Shown here one piece after another: positions 18,247 through 26,643 of a DNA stretch of 64,000 nucleotides (position 1 is the stretch's first letter; each line of letters begins with the position of its first letter). The position numbers and the translations under genes were made by a program. This DNA is from Danxiaibacter flavus. GTDB taxonomy: Bacteria; Bacteroidota; Bacteroidia; Chitinophagales; Chitinophagaceae. Below the pieces are notes generated by a model. The model was not told the DNA's origin, ran no database searches, and worked only from the letters and a program-made list of their open reading frames with translations. The stretch is taken from assembly GCF_041060425.1 (NCBI RefSeq), contig NZ_JAULBC010000005.1:1-64000 (forward strand), read 5' to 3'.

Positions 18247-18284
18247 AAGCTCCAGCGGAGCTTCCTGTTTAAAATCCGGATTTT
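18247..18284. terminator. Two small palindromes between convergent genes
   Basis: AAGCTCC-AGC-GGAGCTT (18247-18263) is followed by AAAATCCGGATTTT (18271-18284) and a T-run. Lying between the stop of the GH95-like gene and the stop of ohr, the pair could terminate transcription in both directions. The stems are short, so confidence is moderate. Confidence 0.5.
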
Positions 18285-18304
18285 TTAGTTTTCTAAATTA
18301 TATT

Positions 18305-18763
18305 TTACATAGATACATTGATCTGGACATTGATATTGCCGCGGGTTGTTTTGGAATAAGGACATGTTTCATGTGCGGCTTCAACCAATGCTAATGCCTG
18401 TTCCGGTGATAGCCCGGGTAAACTTACATTCAACCTTGCCTGTAAACAGAATCCATCGTAATTGGTTGCCAGATCCACTTCAGCGTCAATGGCAACGTCG
18501 TTAGGAATTATGATTGACAACCTTGGAGCGTTGTGCCGCATGGCGCCAATGAAACATGCGGACCAACCTGCGGCAAATAACTGCTCAGGATTGGTTCCGG
18601 CTCCTGTTCCACCGGGTGTTGAAAGGTTAATTTCCAAACGGTCATCGCTGCTTTTGGCTTTGCCTTCACGACCTCCTGTAATGCGTACCGTGCCTGTGTA
18701 TAACACTTTCTCTATTTCTACCTGAAAATCGTTCTTAACATCGATTAGTTGTTGCTCAGTCAT
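18305..18763 (-). CDS. ohr: Organic hydroperoxide resistance protein (Ohr/OsmC family)
   Basis: A thiol peroxidase of about 152 residues that reduces organic hydroperoxides in the cytoplasm. The two redox cysteines are visible: GTNPEQLFAAGWSACF near residues 57-72 and ETCPYSKTTRGN near 132-143, the standard Ohr signatures. I chose the ATG at 18763 (MTEQQLIDV); another ATG three codons upstream (18772) is possible. Upstream by 15-24 bp is a secreted alpha/beta hydrolase on the same strand, so the two are probably co-transcribed. A MarR-type OhrR is not seen nearby. Confidence 0.93.
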   Translation of the reverse strand: MTEQQLIDVKNDFQVEIEKVLYTGTVRITGGREGKAKSSDDRLEINLSTPGGTGAGTNPEQLFAAGWSACFIGAMRHNAPRLSIIIPNDVAIDAEVDLATNYDGFCLQARLNVSLPGLSPEQALALVEAAHETCPYSKTTRGNINVQINVSM

Positions 18764-18787
18764 GATATTCAATTTATGATTTGAAAA

Positions 18788-19825
18788 TTATTTTGCATAT
18801 CCTGCTGCTTCTGCAATTGCGTCAGCAAATGCTTGCGGAGTTTCCTGTGGCAGATTGTGTCCTGCTCCTTTTATGATGTGGTGCACATGCTTAGCTGTAA
18901 ACATATTTGCATAGGCTGAGCCATCACTGGCAGGAACAACACCGTCTGAATCACCATCGAGCGTTACTGACGGCACTGTAATTTTCGGTGCCGTGGCTAG
19001 CTTTTCCTCAATAGCATCATATTGTTTTTCTCCCGGCTCCAGGCTCAGTCGCCAGCGGTAATTGTGAATCACGACAGCTGCATAATCGGAATTTTTAAAT
19101 GATGCTGCAGAACGGTCATATGTAGCATCATCAAAATGCCAGTTTGGAGAAATGTTTTTCCATATCAATTTGTTGAAGTCATACCAGTTTGCAGTATACC
19201 CCACTTTACCGCGCTCTGTTGCAAAATAATATTGATACCACCAACCCCATTCAGCTTTTGGAGACAAAGGCTTTTTGTTTCTTTCGAGATTGTTAATCAG
19301 ATAGCCATTTACACTTACCATTGCTATGCAACGCTCAGGCCATAGTGCAGCAATGATATTTGCAGTTCTTGCTCCCCAGTCAAAGCCGCCGATAACTGCT
19401 TTTTTAATATGGAGCGCATCCATCAGATCCAGAATATCCTGTGCAACTGCGGCCTGCTCACCGTTCCTGAAAGTGTCTTTATTAAGGAACAGCGTTGTAC
19501 CATGCCCTCTTAAGTGAGGAACGATCACCCTGTAACCTTTGGCGGTCAGTAAACCCGCAACTTCGGTATAGCTATGTATGTCATATGGCCAGCCATGCAA
19601 TAATATTACGGGCACGCCGTCTGCAGGACCCACATCAACATATCCCACATTCAAAACACCTGCATTGATTTGTTTAACGGAGTCAAAAGATGCCGCTACG
19701 TTATATTTTACATTGTTATCTGCGGAAGACGCAACAGCATCTATTGAACTGATGATTACTGTCACCACTAGAAATATCGCAACCGCCCATACACGAGAAA
19801 AAGCGTGCCTTGTATTATTTTTCAT
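18788..19825 (-). CDS. Secreted alpha/beta hydrolase of the epoxide hydrolase/haloalkane dehalogenase type
   Basis: A 345-residue protein with an N-terminal hydrophobic segment (residues 12-28) acting as signal peptide or anchor. The alpha/beta hydrolase fold is clear: oxyanion-hole motif HGWP (residues 77-80), nucleophile elbow GGFDWG with Asp149 as nucleophile, and catalytic His in GAGHNLPQETP near residue 325. An Asp rather than Ser nucleophile points to epoxide hydrolases, dehalogenases or fluoroacetate dehalogenases. The acid is probably in DGDSDGVVPA. It is co-oriented with ohr 15-24 bp downstream, suggesting a detoxification role (inference). Confidence 0.87.
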   Translation of the reverse strand: MKNNTRHAFSRVWAVAIFLVVTVIISSIDAVASSADNNVKYNVAASFDSVKQINAGVLNVGYVDVGPADGVPVILLHGWPYDIHSYTEVAGLLTAKGYRVIVPHLRGHGTTLFLNKDTFRNGEQAAVAQDILDLMDALHIKKAVIGGFDWGARTANIIAALWPERCIAMVSVNGYLINNLERNKKPLSPKAEWGWWYQYYFATERGKVGYTANWYDFNKLIWKNISPNWHFDDATYDRSAASFKNSDYAAVVIHNYRWRLSLEPGEKQYDAIEEKLATAPKITVPSVTLDGDSDGVVPASDGSAYANMFTAKHVHHIIKGAGHNLPQETPQAFADAIAEAAGYAK

Positions 19826-19958
19826 ATCAGCGAAAAATTAAGAAGTGAGTAGATGATTGTTTTGCAATAATGCAGTGTAAAACTACCCGGCTACCCGTGC
19901 ACTGAAAGGTTGCTTGTTGGTGAAGCGGACAAAATGATGGTTGAAATAGACAAAGCGT

Positions 19959-20765
19959 TTATTGATTAATTTTAGAAGGAGCTATACCAAATTGTTTTTT
20001 GAATGTGTAGGAAAAATGAGACAGATCTTCAAAGCCGAGATCGATATAAATATCTGACGGCGCTTTTCTTTTTGTGGTGATCAAATAATATGCTTCCTGC
20101 AGCCGTTTTTGAAGCAGCCAGCGACCGGGAGTTGTGTTGAATTGCTTTTCGAAATCGCGCTTGAAAGACGCTAGGCTTCTTCCGGTTAGATATGCAAACC
20201 TATCCAGGTGAACATTAAAGTGAAAGTTCTTGTTCATAAAAGCTTCCAGATCTATTTTGTACGGATCCGCAAAATCAAACAAAATATCCTTCAGCCTCGG
20301 ATCCGCGTGCAATAGAAGCAATATGCCTTCTCTCAGCTTTAATTTCACCAGGCGCTCATCGTGAAAATTATCCGCCTGCTGATAATCCAGCATGGACTGG
20401 ATATAGTTGTTAAAAAAAGCATTGCTGTTGATATCTATAACCGGATTGTCCATTGGCTTTTTATCTGCTGTTATTCCGTACTCGAGGCTAAAATCTTTCA
20501 ACACCTCCTGAGTAAAATAAATGGACAGCGATTTGAAACTTTCCTTTTCCGAAGGTTGCTTAACAAATTTGAGCAATTGATTCCTTCGCACCAGGCGCAA
20601 CGCACCAACTTTAGATGGATAGCTTTTTGATCCGTCGTTCAACGTTAACGTTCCGGAGATCTGATAGCTCAATGTATGGTCAGGCACAAAGTTCTCACCG
20701 TCCCGGCTAACATTGTAGTAGCAGGAATACAGAATAGCAGACTGTGTTTTACTTTCCATCTTCAT
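19959..20765 (-). CDS. AraC-family transcription regulator
   Basis: A regulator of 268 residues. The N-terminal two-thirds (about 1-165) is a cupin-like effector domain (DHTLSYQISGTLTLNDGSKSYPSKVGALRLVRRNQLLKF). The C-terminal 100 residues carry both helix-turn-helix motifs of AraC proteins: LDRFAYLTGRSLASFKRDFEKQFNTTPGRWLLQKRLQEAYYLI and APSDIYIDLGFEDLSHFSYTFKKQFGIAPS. The start is the ATG overlapping the aldehyde dehydrogenase stop by one base (TGATG), indicating translational coupling; a TTG one codon earlier is less likely. It probably regulates the dehydrogenase operon. Confidence 0.92.
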   Translation of the reverse strand: MKMESKTQSAILYSCYYNVSRDGENFVPDHTLSYQISGTLTLNDGSKSYPSKVGALRLVRRNQLLKFVKQPSEKESFKSLSIYFTQEVLKDFSLEYGITADKKPMDNPVIDINSNAFFNNYIQSMLDYQQADNFHDERLVKLKLREGILLLLHADPRLKDILFDFADPYKIDLEAFMNKNFHFNVHLDRFAYLTGRSLASFKRDFEKQFNTTPGRWLLQKRLQEAYYLITTKRKAPSDIYIDLGFEDLSHFSYTFKKQFGIAPSKINQ

Positions 20766-22180
20766 CAAGATAAAATTGCTTTGGGCTCAAGTTGCTCTTT
20801 TATGCCGTAAATGCCACCTTCCCTGCCGATACCCGATTGCCTGAAGCCACCAAACGGCGCCAAAGGATCGTGGTGCATGGTGTTGATCAACACCCTTCCT
20901 GCGTTAATTTTCCTGGCAATATTATTTGCTCTTTCCACATCAGAGGAACTAATATACGCCTGCAATCCATAAATTGTATCGTTGGCCATACGGATTGCCT
21001 CTTCTTCTGTACGGTAAGTTAATATACTTAATACCGGGCCAAAGATCTCTTCGCGGGCAATTGTCATATCAGGCGTAACATTTGCAAATACTGTTGGTTT
21101 TACAAAATAACCTTCAGAAAATCCTTCAGGTTTCCCTTCCCCACCAATTAGCAATTCGGCACCTTCTTCAATACCGGATCGGATGTAGTGCTGAATGCGG
21201 TCATATTGTTTCTGATTGATCAATGGACCGATATCTGTTTTTTCATCTGAAGGCAATCCCACTTTTAAACCACGAACAAATTCCACAATACGTTCCTTTA
21301 TTTCAGGAAGCAGTTTTTCTGGAACGATGAGTCTTGAAGCCGCAACACAGGCCTGACCATTGTTTTGAAAACAGGTATTAACGGCTAACGGAACCGCAGT
21401 TGCCAGATCAGCATCATCCAGGATAATATTTGGTGATTTACCGCTCATTTCAAGTGTTAGCCTTTTCATTGATTCGAGCGCATTGCGCGCTATTATTTTA
21501 CCTACCGCAGTAGATCCTGTAAAGGTAACTTTCGCAATGTCAGGATGTGTTGACAACACCGGGCCAAGTGTTTCGCCACGCCCATTAATTACGTTGATCA
21601 CGCCTGCTGGCAATCCTGCCTTATCAAAACATTCCATCAACACCCGGGTTTGCAAAATACTCAGCTCGCTCGGCTTAATAACTGTTGTACAACCCGCGGC
21701 AACAGCTGCAGCCAGCTTCACACAAACAGAACCTGCGTTGGAATTCCATGCTGTTAAAATAGCTGTTACGCCAATGGGAGTTGATACAACCTTTGATTTC
21801 CCAACCCGCTCTTCGAAATTAAAGTCCGCCAATACATCTTTGAAGTAAAGAAAAGTTTCTGCCGCGTAACGATTGGACCATAAGGCGCGCTGCGGTGTAG
21901 CACCATATTCTTCAATCGTGGCCTCTTTCAGATCTTCTACCCGATCCATAACGGCGTCATGCAAGCGCTGAAGATATTGCAGCCGTTCTTCTTTTGTAGA
22001 TGTTGAGAACGATTCGAATGCTTTTTTTGCACTTTCGATAGCGCGTATGGTATCTTGTTCATCAGCAAGAACGGCTCTGCCTATGACCTGTTGATTAGCG
22101 GGGTTAATGATGTCGATGACTTCCGTACCATGCGGAGTGTAAAATTCTCCGTTGATGTACATTTTACTGATTTGCTTCAT
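20765..22180 (-). CDS. NAD(P)-dependent aldehyde dehydrogenase
   Basis: A 471-residue cytoplasmic enzyme oxidising an aldehyde to a carboxylate. Family features are the N-terminal INPANQQVIGRAVLADEQD, the catalytic Asn region TAWNSNAGSVCVKLAAAVAAGCTTVIKPSE, the nucleotide-binding TFTGSTAVGKII, the catalytic Glu in LTLEMSGKSPNIILDDADL, the catalytic Cys in QNNGQACVAASR, and EEIFGPVLSILTY. The motif WNSN instead of the usual PWNFP is a mild variant. The gene is followed without gap by an AraC regulator (TGATG overlap). The substrate is unknown. Confidence 0.94.
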   Translation of the reverse strand: MKQISKMYINGEFYTPHGTEVIDIINPANQQVIGRAVLADEQDTIRAIESAKKAFESFSTSTKEERLQYLQRLHDAVMDRVEDLKEATIEEYGATPQRALWSNRYAAETFLYFKDVLADFNFEERVGKSKVVSTPIGVTAILTAWNSNAGSVCVKLAAAVAAGCTTVIKPSELSILQTRVLMECFDKAGLPAGVINVINGRGETLGPVLSTHPDIAKVTFTGSTAVGKIIARNALESMKRLTLEMSGKSPNIILDDADLATAVPLAVNTCFQNNGQACVAASRLIVPEKLLPEIKERIVEFVRGLKVGLPSDEKTDIGPLINQKQYDRIQHYIRSGIEEGAELLIGGEGKPEGFSEGYFVKPTVFANVTPDMTIAREEIFGPVLSILTYRTEEEAIRMANDTIYGLQAYISSSDVERANNIARKINAGRVLINTMHHDPLAPFGGFRQSGIGREGGIYGIKEQLEPKAILS

Positions 22181-22289
22181 TGTGTTATAATTTGATAACG
22201 CAAATCTCGAACATCATCGCACGGTTGACTTTGGTAAAAAGCTCAATGTTGGTTTGTTGAAAAGCTCAGGGAGAATTTTTCGTTAAGAA

Positions 22290-22330
22290 AGAAACGTGTC
22301 CTACATCTTGAAGATGCAGGACACGTTTCT
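22290..22330 (-). terminator. Hairpin terminator of the arsenic operon (GTGTCCTACAT family)
   Basis: An 18-bp stem with a 3-base loop lies 14 bp after the stop of the metallophosphoesterase. On the minus strand its single non-Watson-Crick pair is G-U and a T-rich tail follows, so it works best for minus-strand transcripts. The central core GTGTCCTACAT is shared with hairpins at 25533-25579 and 25637-25685, while the outer stems differ. Confidence 0.85.
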
Positions 22331-22343
22331 GCCGCTTGCTCAC

Positions 22344-23114
22344 TTATGCACTTCTTAACATATCTGCATATTCATTTGGTAAAGGACTTTCTTCAACAGC
22401 TTTTGCAGCTTTTTCAATGTCATAGTTGAACCTGATAAATTCAACTTTTATCGAATCAGTTTTTTCGATGGAACCCTCTTCATTAATATGCAACATAACA
22501 TATCCTCCGCGCGGGTCACCATCTTTTGGCTTTCCAACTGAGCCGATATTTACGGCATGCCTGAAATGATCTTTGCCGTCTGTACCGGAATTCAATATTC
22601 TGTGATAAGGTTTATGCGTGTGGCCGAAGCACATAATGTCTGCATCTGCATCCTGCATAATTCGCAGCAAACTTTTTTCGTCTCTGTCTTCGAATAAGTA
22701 TTCGTTTATCTTTCGTGGACTGCCATGAACGAGCAGCAAGTTTAGCTTGTCGTTATTCAATTGAAATTCCACTTTTATGTGGGCAGGCAACGTTCTTAAA
22801 TAAGCTCTTTGTTCGTTTTTAATAATTTCATTGGTAAAAGATATAGAAACACTTCCATTGGCTTTCTCTTGTTCTGTTTTGTATGCGCAGCCACATTCAT
22901 TACTCATTCTTCCAATGCCAAAGTCATAATTACCTGCAATTGTAGGGATGCGACGGCTACGTATTTCATCAATCACTTCGTTAGGCCAAACATTATAGCC
23001 AACAAGATCGCCAAGACAGTATATGGCATCCGGATTTCTGGAATCAACATCTTTAAAAAAAGCTTCTAATGCCGGCAGATTTGCATGGATATCTGAGAAG
23101 AGTGCAATTTTCAT
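22344..23114 (-). CDS. Calcineurin-like metallophosphoesterase in the arsenic operon
   Basis: A 256-residue cytoplasmic phosphoesterase. The metal-binding motifs are in order: SDIHAN (residues 7-12), GDLVGYNVWPNEV (about 36), GNYD (about 61-64), LVHGSPRKINEYLFE (about 128), and FGHTHKPYHR (about 160). The double-metal core is therefore complete. It starts 19 bp after the acr3 stop and is the last gene before the terminator at 22290, so it belongs to the arsR operon. Phosphoesterases of this type recur in Bacteroidota ars loci, but the arsenic-related substrate is not settled to my knowledge. Confidence 0.88.
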   Translation of the reverse strand: MKIALFSDIHANLPALEAFFKDVDSRNPDAIYCLGDLVGYNVWPNEVIDEIRSRRIPTIAGNYDFGIGRMSNECGCAYKTEQEKANGSVSISFTNEIIKNEQRAYLRTLPAHIKVEFQLNNDKLNLLLVHGSPRKINEYLFEDRDEKSLLRIMQDADADIMCFGHTHKPYHRILNSGTDGKDHFRHAVNIGSVGKPKDGDPRGGYVMLHINEEGSIEKTDSIKVEFIRFNYDIEKAAKAVEESPLPNEYADMLRSA

Positions 23115-23133
23115 CTTTGATTTATTAGTGGTT

Positions 23134-24207
23134 TTATGTGGTTAATGTACCGTAGTATTTTTTCCTTAGCCGGGATGCGACGTTAACTAAAGCGATCAGA
23201 GCCGGTACCTCAACCAATGGCCCTATAACTCCGGCAAAAGCCTGACCGCTATTAATTCCGAATATACCTATCGATACTGCAATCGCTAATTCAAAGTTGT
23301 TTCCGGCAGCCGTGAACGATAGCGCAGCATTTTGTGAATAGTCTGCACCAAGCGATTTTCCAAAGAAAAAAGTAACGAGAAACATGATCGAAAAATATGC
23401 TACCAGCGGAACGGCAATTCTAATAACGTCAAAAGGAATAGCAACAATTAATTTGCCTTTTAAACTGAACATGGCTACAATAGTAAACAGCAGCGCAATC
23501 AGCGTGGCCGGACTAATAAGCGGAATGAATTTCTTCTCGTACCAATGCTGCCCCTTAATTCGTATAAGAATAAATCTGCTTATCAATCCGGCTGCGAAGG
23601 GAATGCCTAAATAGATCAATACACTTTGTGCAATTTGATGAATGCTAATGTTAATATCAAGCCCTTTAAGCCCAAAATACGGAGGAAGGATGGTGATATA
23701 GAGCCAGGCGAAAAAGCTGTAAAAAAGCACCTGAAAAATACTGTTTAACGCAACTAAGCCTGCAGCATATTCCCGGTTGCCTTCGGCCAGTTCATTCCAA
23801 ACTATAACCATTGCAATGCACCGGGCAATCCCTATCATAATAAGCCCGACCATATATTCGGGTTTATCGTGCAGAAATAAAACGGCTAAAAAAAACATTA
23901 ACAGGGGCCCGATTATCCAATTCATCAGGAGCGAAAGAGAAAGAATCTTTGTGTTACGGAACACTTTTCCCAGTTGCTCGTATTTAACCTTGGCCAATGG
24001 TGGATACATCATCAATATCAATCCTGCTGCTATCGGAATGTTTGTTGTTCCGGATTGAAAGGAGTTAATGTAATCTGCTGTTTTCGGAATAAAGTATCCA
24101 ATTGCTACCCCAACGACCATTGCCGTAAATATCCAAAGCGTCAAATAGCGATCTAAAAAAGTGAGCCGCTTTCTATTGGTAACAGGCGCACAAGTGCTGA
24201 CGGACAT
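23134..24207 (-). CDS. acr3: Arsenite efflux transporter, ACR3 family
   Basis: A 357-residue inner-membrane protein with about ten hydrophobic helices that exports arsenite. The sequence has the ACR3 hallmarks: DRYLTLWIFTAMVVGVAIGYF at the first helix, MNWIIGPLLMFFLAVLFL, and GLIMIGIARCIAMVIVWNELAEGNREYAAGLVALNS, with the conserved Cys of ACR3 transporters and the WN motif. LSFTAAGNNFELAIAVSIGIFG and VIGPLVEVPALIALV mark the second inverted half. It sits between arsM and the phosphoesterase, 28 bp after arsM, in an ArsR-controlled operon. Confidence 0.96.
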   Translation of the reverse strand: MSVSTCAPVTNRKRLTFLDRYLTLWIFTAMVVGVAIGYFIPKTADYINSFQSGTTNIPIAAGLILMMYPPLAKVKYEQLGKVFRNTKILSLSLLMNWIIGPLLMFFLAVLFLHDKPEYMVGLIMIGIARCIAMVIVWNELAEGNREYAAGLVALNSIFQVLFYSFFAWLYITILPPYFGLKGLDINISIHQIAQSVLIYLGIPFAAGLISRFILIRIKGQHWYEKKFIPLISPATLIALLFTIVAMFSLKGKLIVAIPFDVIRIAVPLVAYFSIMFLVTFFFGKSLGADYSQNAALSFTAAGNNFELAIAVSIGIFGINSGQAFAGVIGPLVEVPALIALVNVASRLRKKYYGTLTT

Positions 24208-24235
24208 ATGTAGTAAAGATTATAGTTTGTAAAGA

Positions 24236-25072
24236 TTAACAACAGCCGCTTCCCGGAGCACAACAACCAGGCTTACGAGCAAAAACAGTTATGCTGTAAA
24301 TTCCTGTGTCGATCTTCCGGAACGCGTCAATTTCTTCCGCTTGTAAATATTTCGACAGAATATCGTCGGGAATATAAATGGCTTTCTCTTTTTGTATGGT
24401 TATCGACTCAAAGCCGGCATCTTTAATTAAAGCCAGGTATTCTGTTTTTTGAATAGCACCGCTAATACAACCAGCGTACATTTCTGCAGCTTCTTTTAAA
24501 TTACCGGGCAATTCTCCCACCAAAACAATATCAGAAATACTGAAGTGTCCGCCAGGTTTAAGCACACGGAATATTTCACTGAAAACCCCTGCCTTGTTGG
24601 GAACCAAATTCAATACACAGTTGCTTACAATAACATCTGCAACGTTTGCCGATACGGGTATTTTTTCAATGTCGCCCTGCCTGAATTCCACATTGTTGAA
24701 ATTGCGTCTTTCCGCGTTTTGCCTTGCTTTCTCTATCATCGCAGGAGTAAAATCGATTCCAATTACTTTGCCTGTTTCGCCTGTTTGCGACCTGGCGACA
24801 AAACAATCATTACCCGCACCGCTTCCCAAATCAATAACAACGTCTCCCGGCTTAATTTGCGCAAATTGAGTGGGCAGTCCACAGCCAAGCCCTAAGTCTG
24901 CGTCGGCATTATAACCTTCCAGTTTTGTATAATCGTCACTCATTATGTTGTATACCTCAGTAGAACATCCACCGGAACCACAGCATGAGGATTGATTTGT
25001 TTCTTTATCCTGTAAAGCTATTTCGCTATACTTCTGCCTTACAAGATCTTTCAGTTGTTGATCGGATGACAT
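24236..25072 (-). CDS. arsM: Arsenite S-adenosylmethionine methyltransferase
   Basis: A 278-residue cytoplasmic enzyme that methylates trivalent arsenic. SAM-binding motif I is VIDLGSGAGND (about residues 79-89). Conserved cysteines at about Cys64 (LGCGLPTQF), Cys152 (SNCVLNL) and Cys202 (YAGCISGA) correspond to the As(III)-binding positions of ArsM. Extra cysteine clusters lie near the N-terminus (SSCCGSGGC) and at the C-terminus (CCAPGSGCC). The gene is preceded by a second ArsR box (25094-25109), 22 bp upstream of its ATG. Confidence 0.96.
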   Translation of the reverse strand: MSSDQQLKDLVRQKYSEIALQDKETNQSSCCGSGGCSTEVYNIMSDDYTKLEGYNADADLGLGCGLPTQFAQIKPGDVVIDLGSGAGNDCFVARSQTGETGKVIGIDFTPAMIEKARQNAERRNFNNVEFRQGDIEKIPVSANVADVIVSNCVLNLVPNKAGVFSEIFRVLKPGGHFSISDIVLVGELPGNLKEAAEMYAGCISGAIQKTEYLALIKDAGFESITIQKEKAIYIPDDILSKYLQAEEIDAFRKIDTGIYSITVFARKPGCCAPGSGCC

Positions 25073-25093
25073 AAGTTTAATTTTTAAATCACT

Positions 25094-25109
25094 ATCGCAA
25101 TATTGCGAT
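25094..25109. promoter_or_regulatory. ArsR operator, internal copy before arsM
   Basis: ATCGCAATATTGCGAT, a perfect 16-bp palindrome between the arsR stop and the arsM start. It matches the copy abutting arsR at 15 of 16 positions. ArsR/SmtB repressors bind such A/T-centred palindromes. Its place suggests a second controlled promoter or tighter repression within the operon. Confidence 0.85.
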
Positions 25110-25126
25110 GATATTAGGCAAAAAAA

Positions 25127-25456
25127 TCAGCAACACTTACCGGTAAGCGTTACTTCTTTAAAGAATGAGTTGAATAGTTCCTTGTATTTGATCCAGATCT
25201 TTGGTTCAATGCAGTAACAAACACTTGCGCCTTCAATATTTCCCTGAATAATGCCGGCTGTTTTGAGCTCTTTTAAATGTTGAGAGGTTGTAGCCTGGGC
25301 CAAACCCAGCTCCTCCACCAAATCTCCGCAAACACAGGCATTCTTTTTAACCAGGTACTGCAAAATGGCAATGCGGGCGGGATGGGCCAAAGCCTTTGCC
25401 ATGGTTGCAATTTCATTTTGTTCTTTGGTAAATAAGTCTGCTTTTGTAGCTCCCAT
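25127..25456 (-). CDS. arsR: ArsR-family arsenic-responsive repressor
   Basis: A 109-residue winged-helix repressor that releases DNA on binding As(III). The sequence shows a helix-turn-helix (CVCGDLVEELGLAQATTSQHLKELKTAGII, residues 41-70) with Cys41 and Cys43 in the ACVCGDL motif, the classic metalloid site position, and a C-terminal Cys-Cys pair that could supply further ligands. It is the first gene of arsR-arsM-acr3-phosphoesterase. Its operator directly abuts its own start codon, leaving no room for a conventional ribosome site. Confidence 0.95.
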   Translation of the reverse strand: MGATKADLFTKEQNEIATMAKALAHPARIAILQYLVKKNACVCGDLVEELGLAQATTSQHLKELKTAGIIQGNIEGASVCYCIEPKIWIKYKELFNSFFKEVTLTGKCC

Positions 25457-25472
25457 ATCGCAATATTACGAT
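25457..25472. promoter_or_regulatory. ArsR operator abutting the arsR start codon
   Basis: ATCGCAATATTACGAT lies immediately upstream of the arsR ATG (25456). It differs by one base from the perfect palindrome at 25094-25109. Bound repressor would block the initiation region itself. Further upstream an A/T-rich stretch contains an imperfect -7-like element on the minus strand. Confidence 0.85.
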
Positions 25473-25532
25473 GAATATTTATGGCGGCAAATTTTTTTTA
25501 TAAGAGAAGAAGTAATCATCAATGTCAGTAGA

Positions 25533-25579
25533 AGCAAAAAGGTGTCCTACATTTTTGAAATGTAGGACACCTTTTTGCT
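25533..25579. terminator. Perfect 22-bp hairpin, GTGTCCTACAT family
   Basis: A 22-bp perfectly paired stem with a 3-base loop. The stem core is shared with 25637-25685 and 22290-22330; the outer stem (AGCAAAAAG) is its own. It lies 77 bp upstream of arsR and downstream of the phosphodiesterase gene, and likely insulates the ars promoter from upstream minus-strand transcription. Confidence 0.8.
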
Positions 25580-25636
25580 ATTTATTGTTATAATTTTTTT
25601 TAGAGCTAAAACTTCATCAATACCGGTAACGCCCTG

Positions 25637-25685
25637 AGAAAAAAATGTGTCCTACATTTTAAAAATGCAGGACACATTTTTTTCT
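25637..25685 (-). terminator. Terminator hairpin of the glycerophosphodiesterase gene, GTGTCCTACAT family
   Basis: A stem of about 22 bp with a 3-base loop, 21 bp after the stop of gene 25706-26566. The only mismatch becomes a G-U pair on the minus strand. The outer stem is A/T-only and provides the T-tail for minus-strand termination. Confidence 0.85.
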
Positions 25686-25705
25686 AACTGTCAACAGCAT
25701 ACGCA

Positions 25706-26566
25706 CTAATAGTAGCGTCCTGTCTTGATCAAATATGCTTTTAATAATGCCGGCTGATCAGTTTGAATAATATTAGCTCCATACTTTAATACTTCTTCAT
25801 AAGCCGATGCATTTGAGGCTAAGGCTTTTTTATCAACATCTCCCAAAGCATTGATCCAGATTCTTGCATGGTTGTTTTTAATCGTACTAACAACATGCGC
25901 AGTATAGTGAGACGGATCGATATGCACTGCTTCCACTTTCATTTTAGGCATAAGTGTATCAACCATAATTGCATTCTCCGTTCTCATAAGATAGCGAAAC
26001 GAAGGATCCGTAGCTCTCAGTGCATTTACCTGCTCCGGCTCATATGCCAGGAAAAAACAATTATTTTCAGAGTGTGTGCTTTTAACTGTCGCAACAATCT
26101 GGTCGATGGCTTCATCAGCCTTTATATCCAGATCCACCAGTATTTTTCCTTTAGCAACCATCAATGCTTCCTCCAGTGTAGGCACTTTCTCTTCAGTCGG
26201 TTGCCCGTTATGCATTAATCGCAGATTCCGGATTTCTGCAAAGGTTAGACTATCAACGCGTCCGGTTCCGTTTGTTGTTCTGTTTACCGTTTTATCATGC
26301 ATAAGAACCAGCTTGCCATCTTTTGTTCTGCGAACATCCAGCTCAACAATGTCTATACCTAATTCAATGGCTTTTTTGAAAGATGCCAAAGAGTTTTCAG
26401 GTGCCTCAAGATGTGCGCCCCTATGCGCTGCGATCATTACAACAGAGGATTGAGGGTTCAGAAATGTTTCGTTTATCTTCTTAAAGCGCGCAGTTACGTC
26501 CTGGGCTATTGAAACGGTGCAAGAAATAACGCTTAAGACTAAAAAAGAAATGATTGACTTTTTCAT
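25706..26566 (-). CDS. glpQ-like: Secreted glycerophosphodiester phosphodiesterase
   Basis: An enzyme of 286 residues hydrolysing glycerophosphodiesters to glycerol-3-phosphate and an alcohol. From the ATG at 26566 it has a clean signal peptide ending VSIAQD; the frame runs nine codons further upstream without a signal-like start. The GDPD motifs are intact: AAHRGAHLEAPENSLASFKKAI (catalytic His and Glu), GIDIVELDVRRTKDGKLVLMHDKTVNRTTNGTG (ExD and HD), and VDLDIKAD. It lies downstream of the ROK-susC-susD operon beyond four terminator-like hairpins. It shares with the ROK gene a candidate operator (26644-26658), so it probably belongs functionally with that uptake locus. Confidence 0.93.
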   Translation of the reverse strand: MKKSIISFLVLSVISCTVSIAQDVTARFKKINETFLNPQSSVVMIAAHRGAHLEAPENSLASFKKAIELGIDIVELDVRRTKDGKLVLMHDKTVNRTTNGTGRVDSLTFAEIRNLRLMHNGQPTEEKVPTLEEALMVAKGKILVDLDIKADEAIDQIVATVKSTHSENNCFFLAYEPEQVNALRATDPSFRYLMRTENAIMVDTLMPKMKVEAVHIDPSHYTAHVVSTIKNNHARIWINALGDVDKKALASNASAYEEVLKYGANIIQTDQPALLKAYLIKTGRYY

Positions 26567-26643
26567 TGGTTTTGCTTTATGGCTGATCTGCAAATAATTG
26601 TAACTTGTTTAATGTATGACATTAAATGAAAATAAACACGCAA

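Noticed and set aside
25457..25580. Riboswitch or attenuator upstream of arsR
   Set aside because: The palindrome is the right size and place for an ArsR operator and matches the internal copy, which explains it without RNA regulation.
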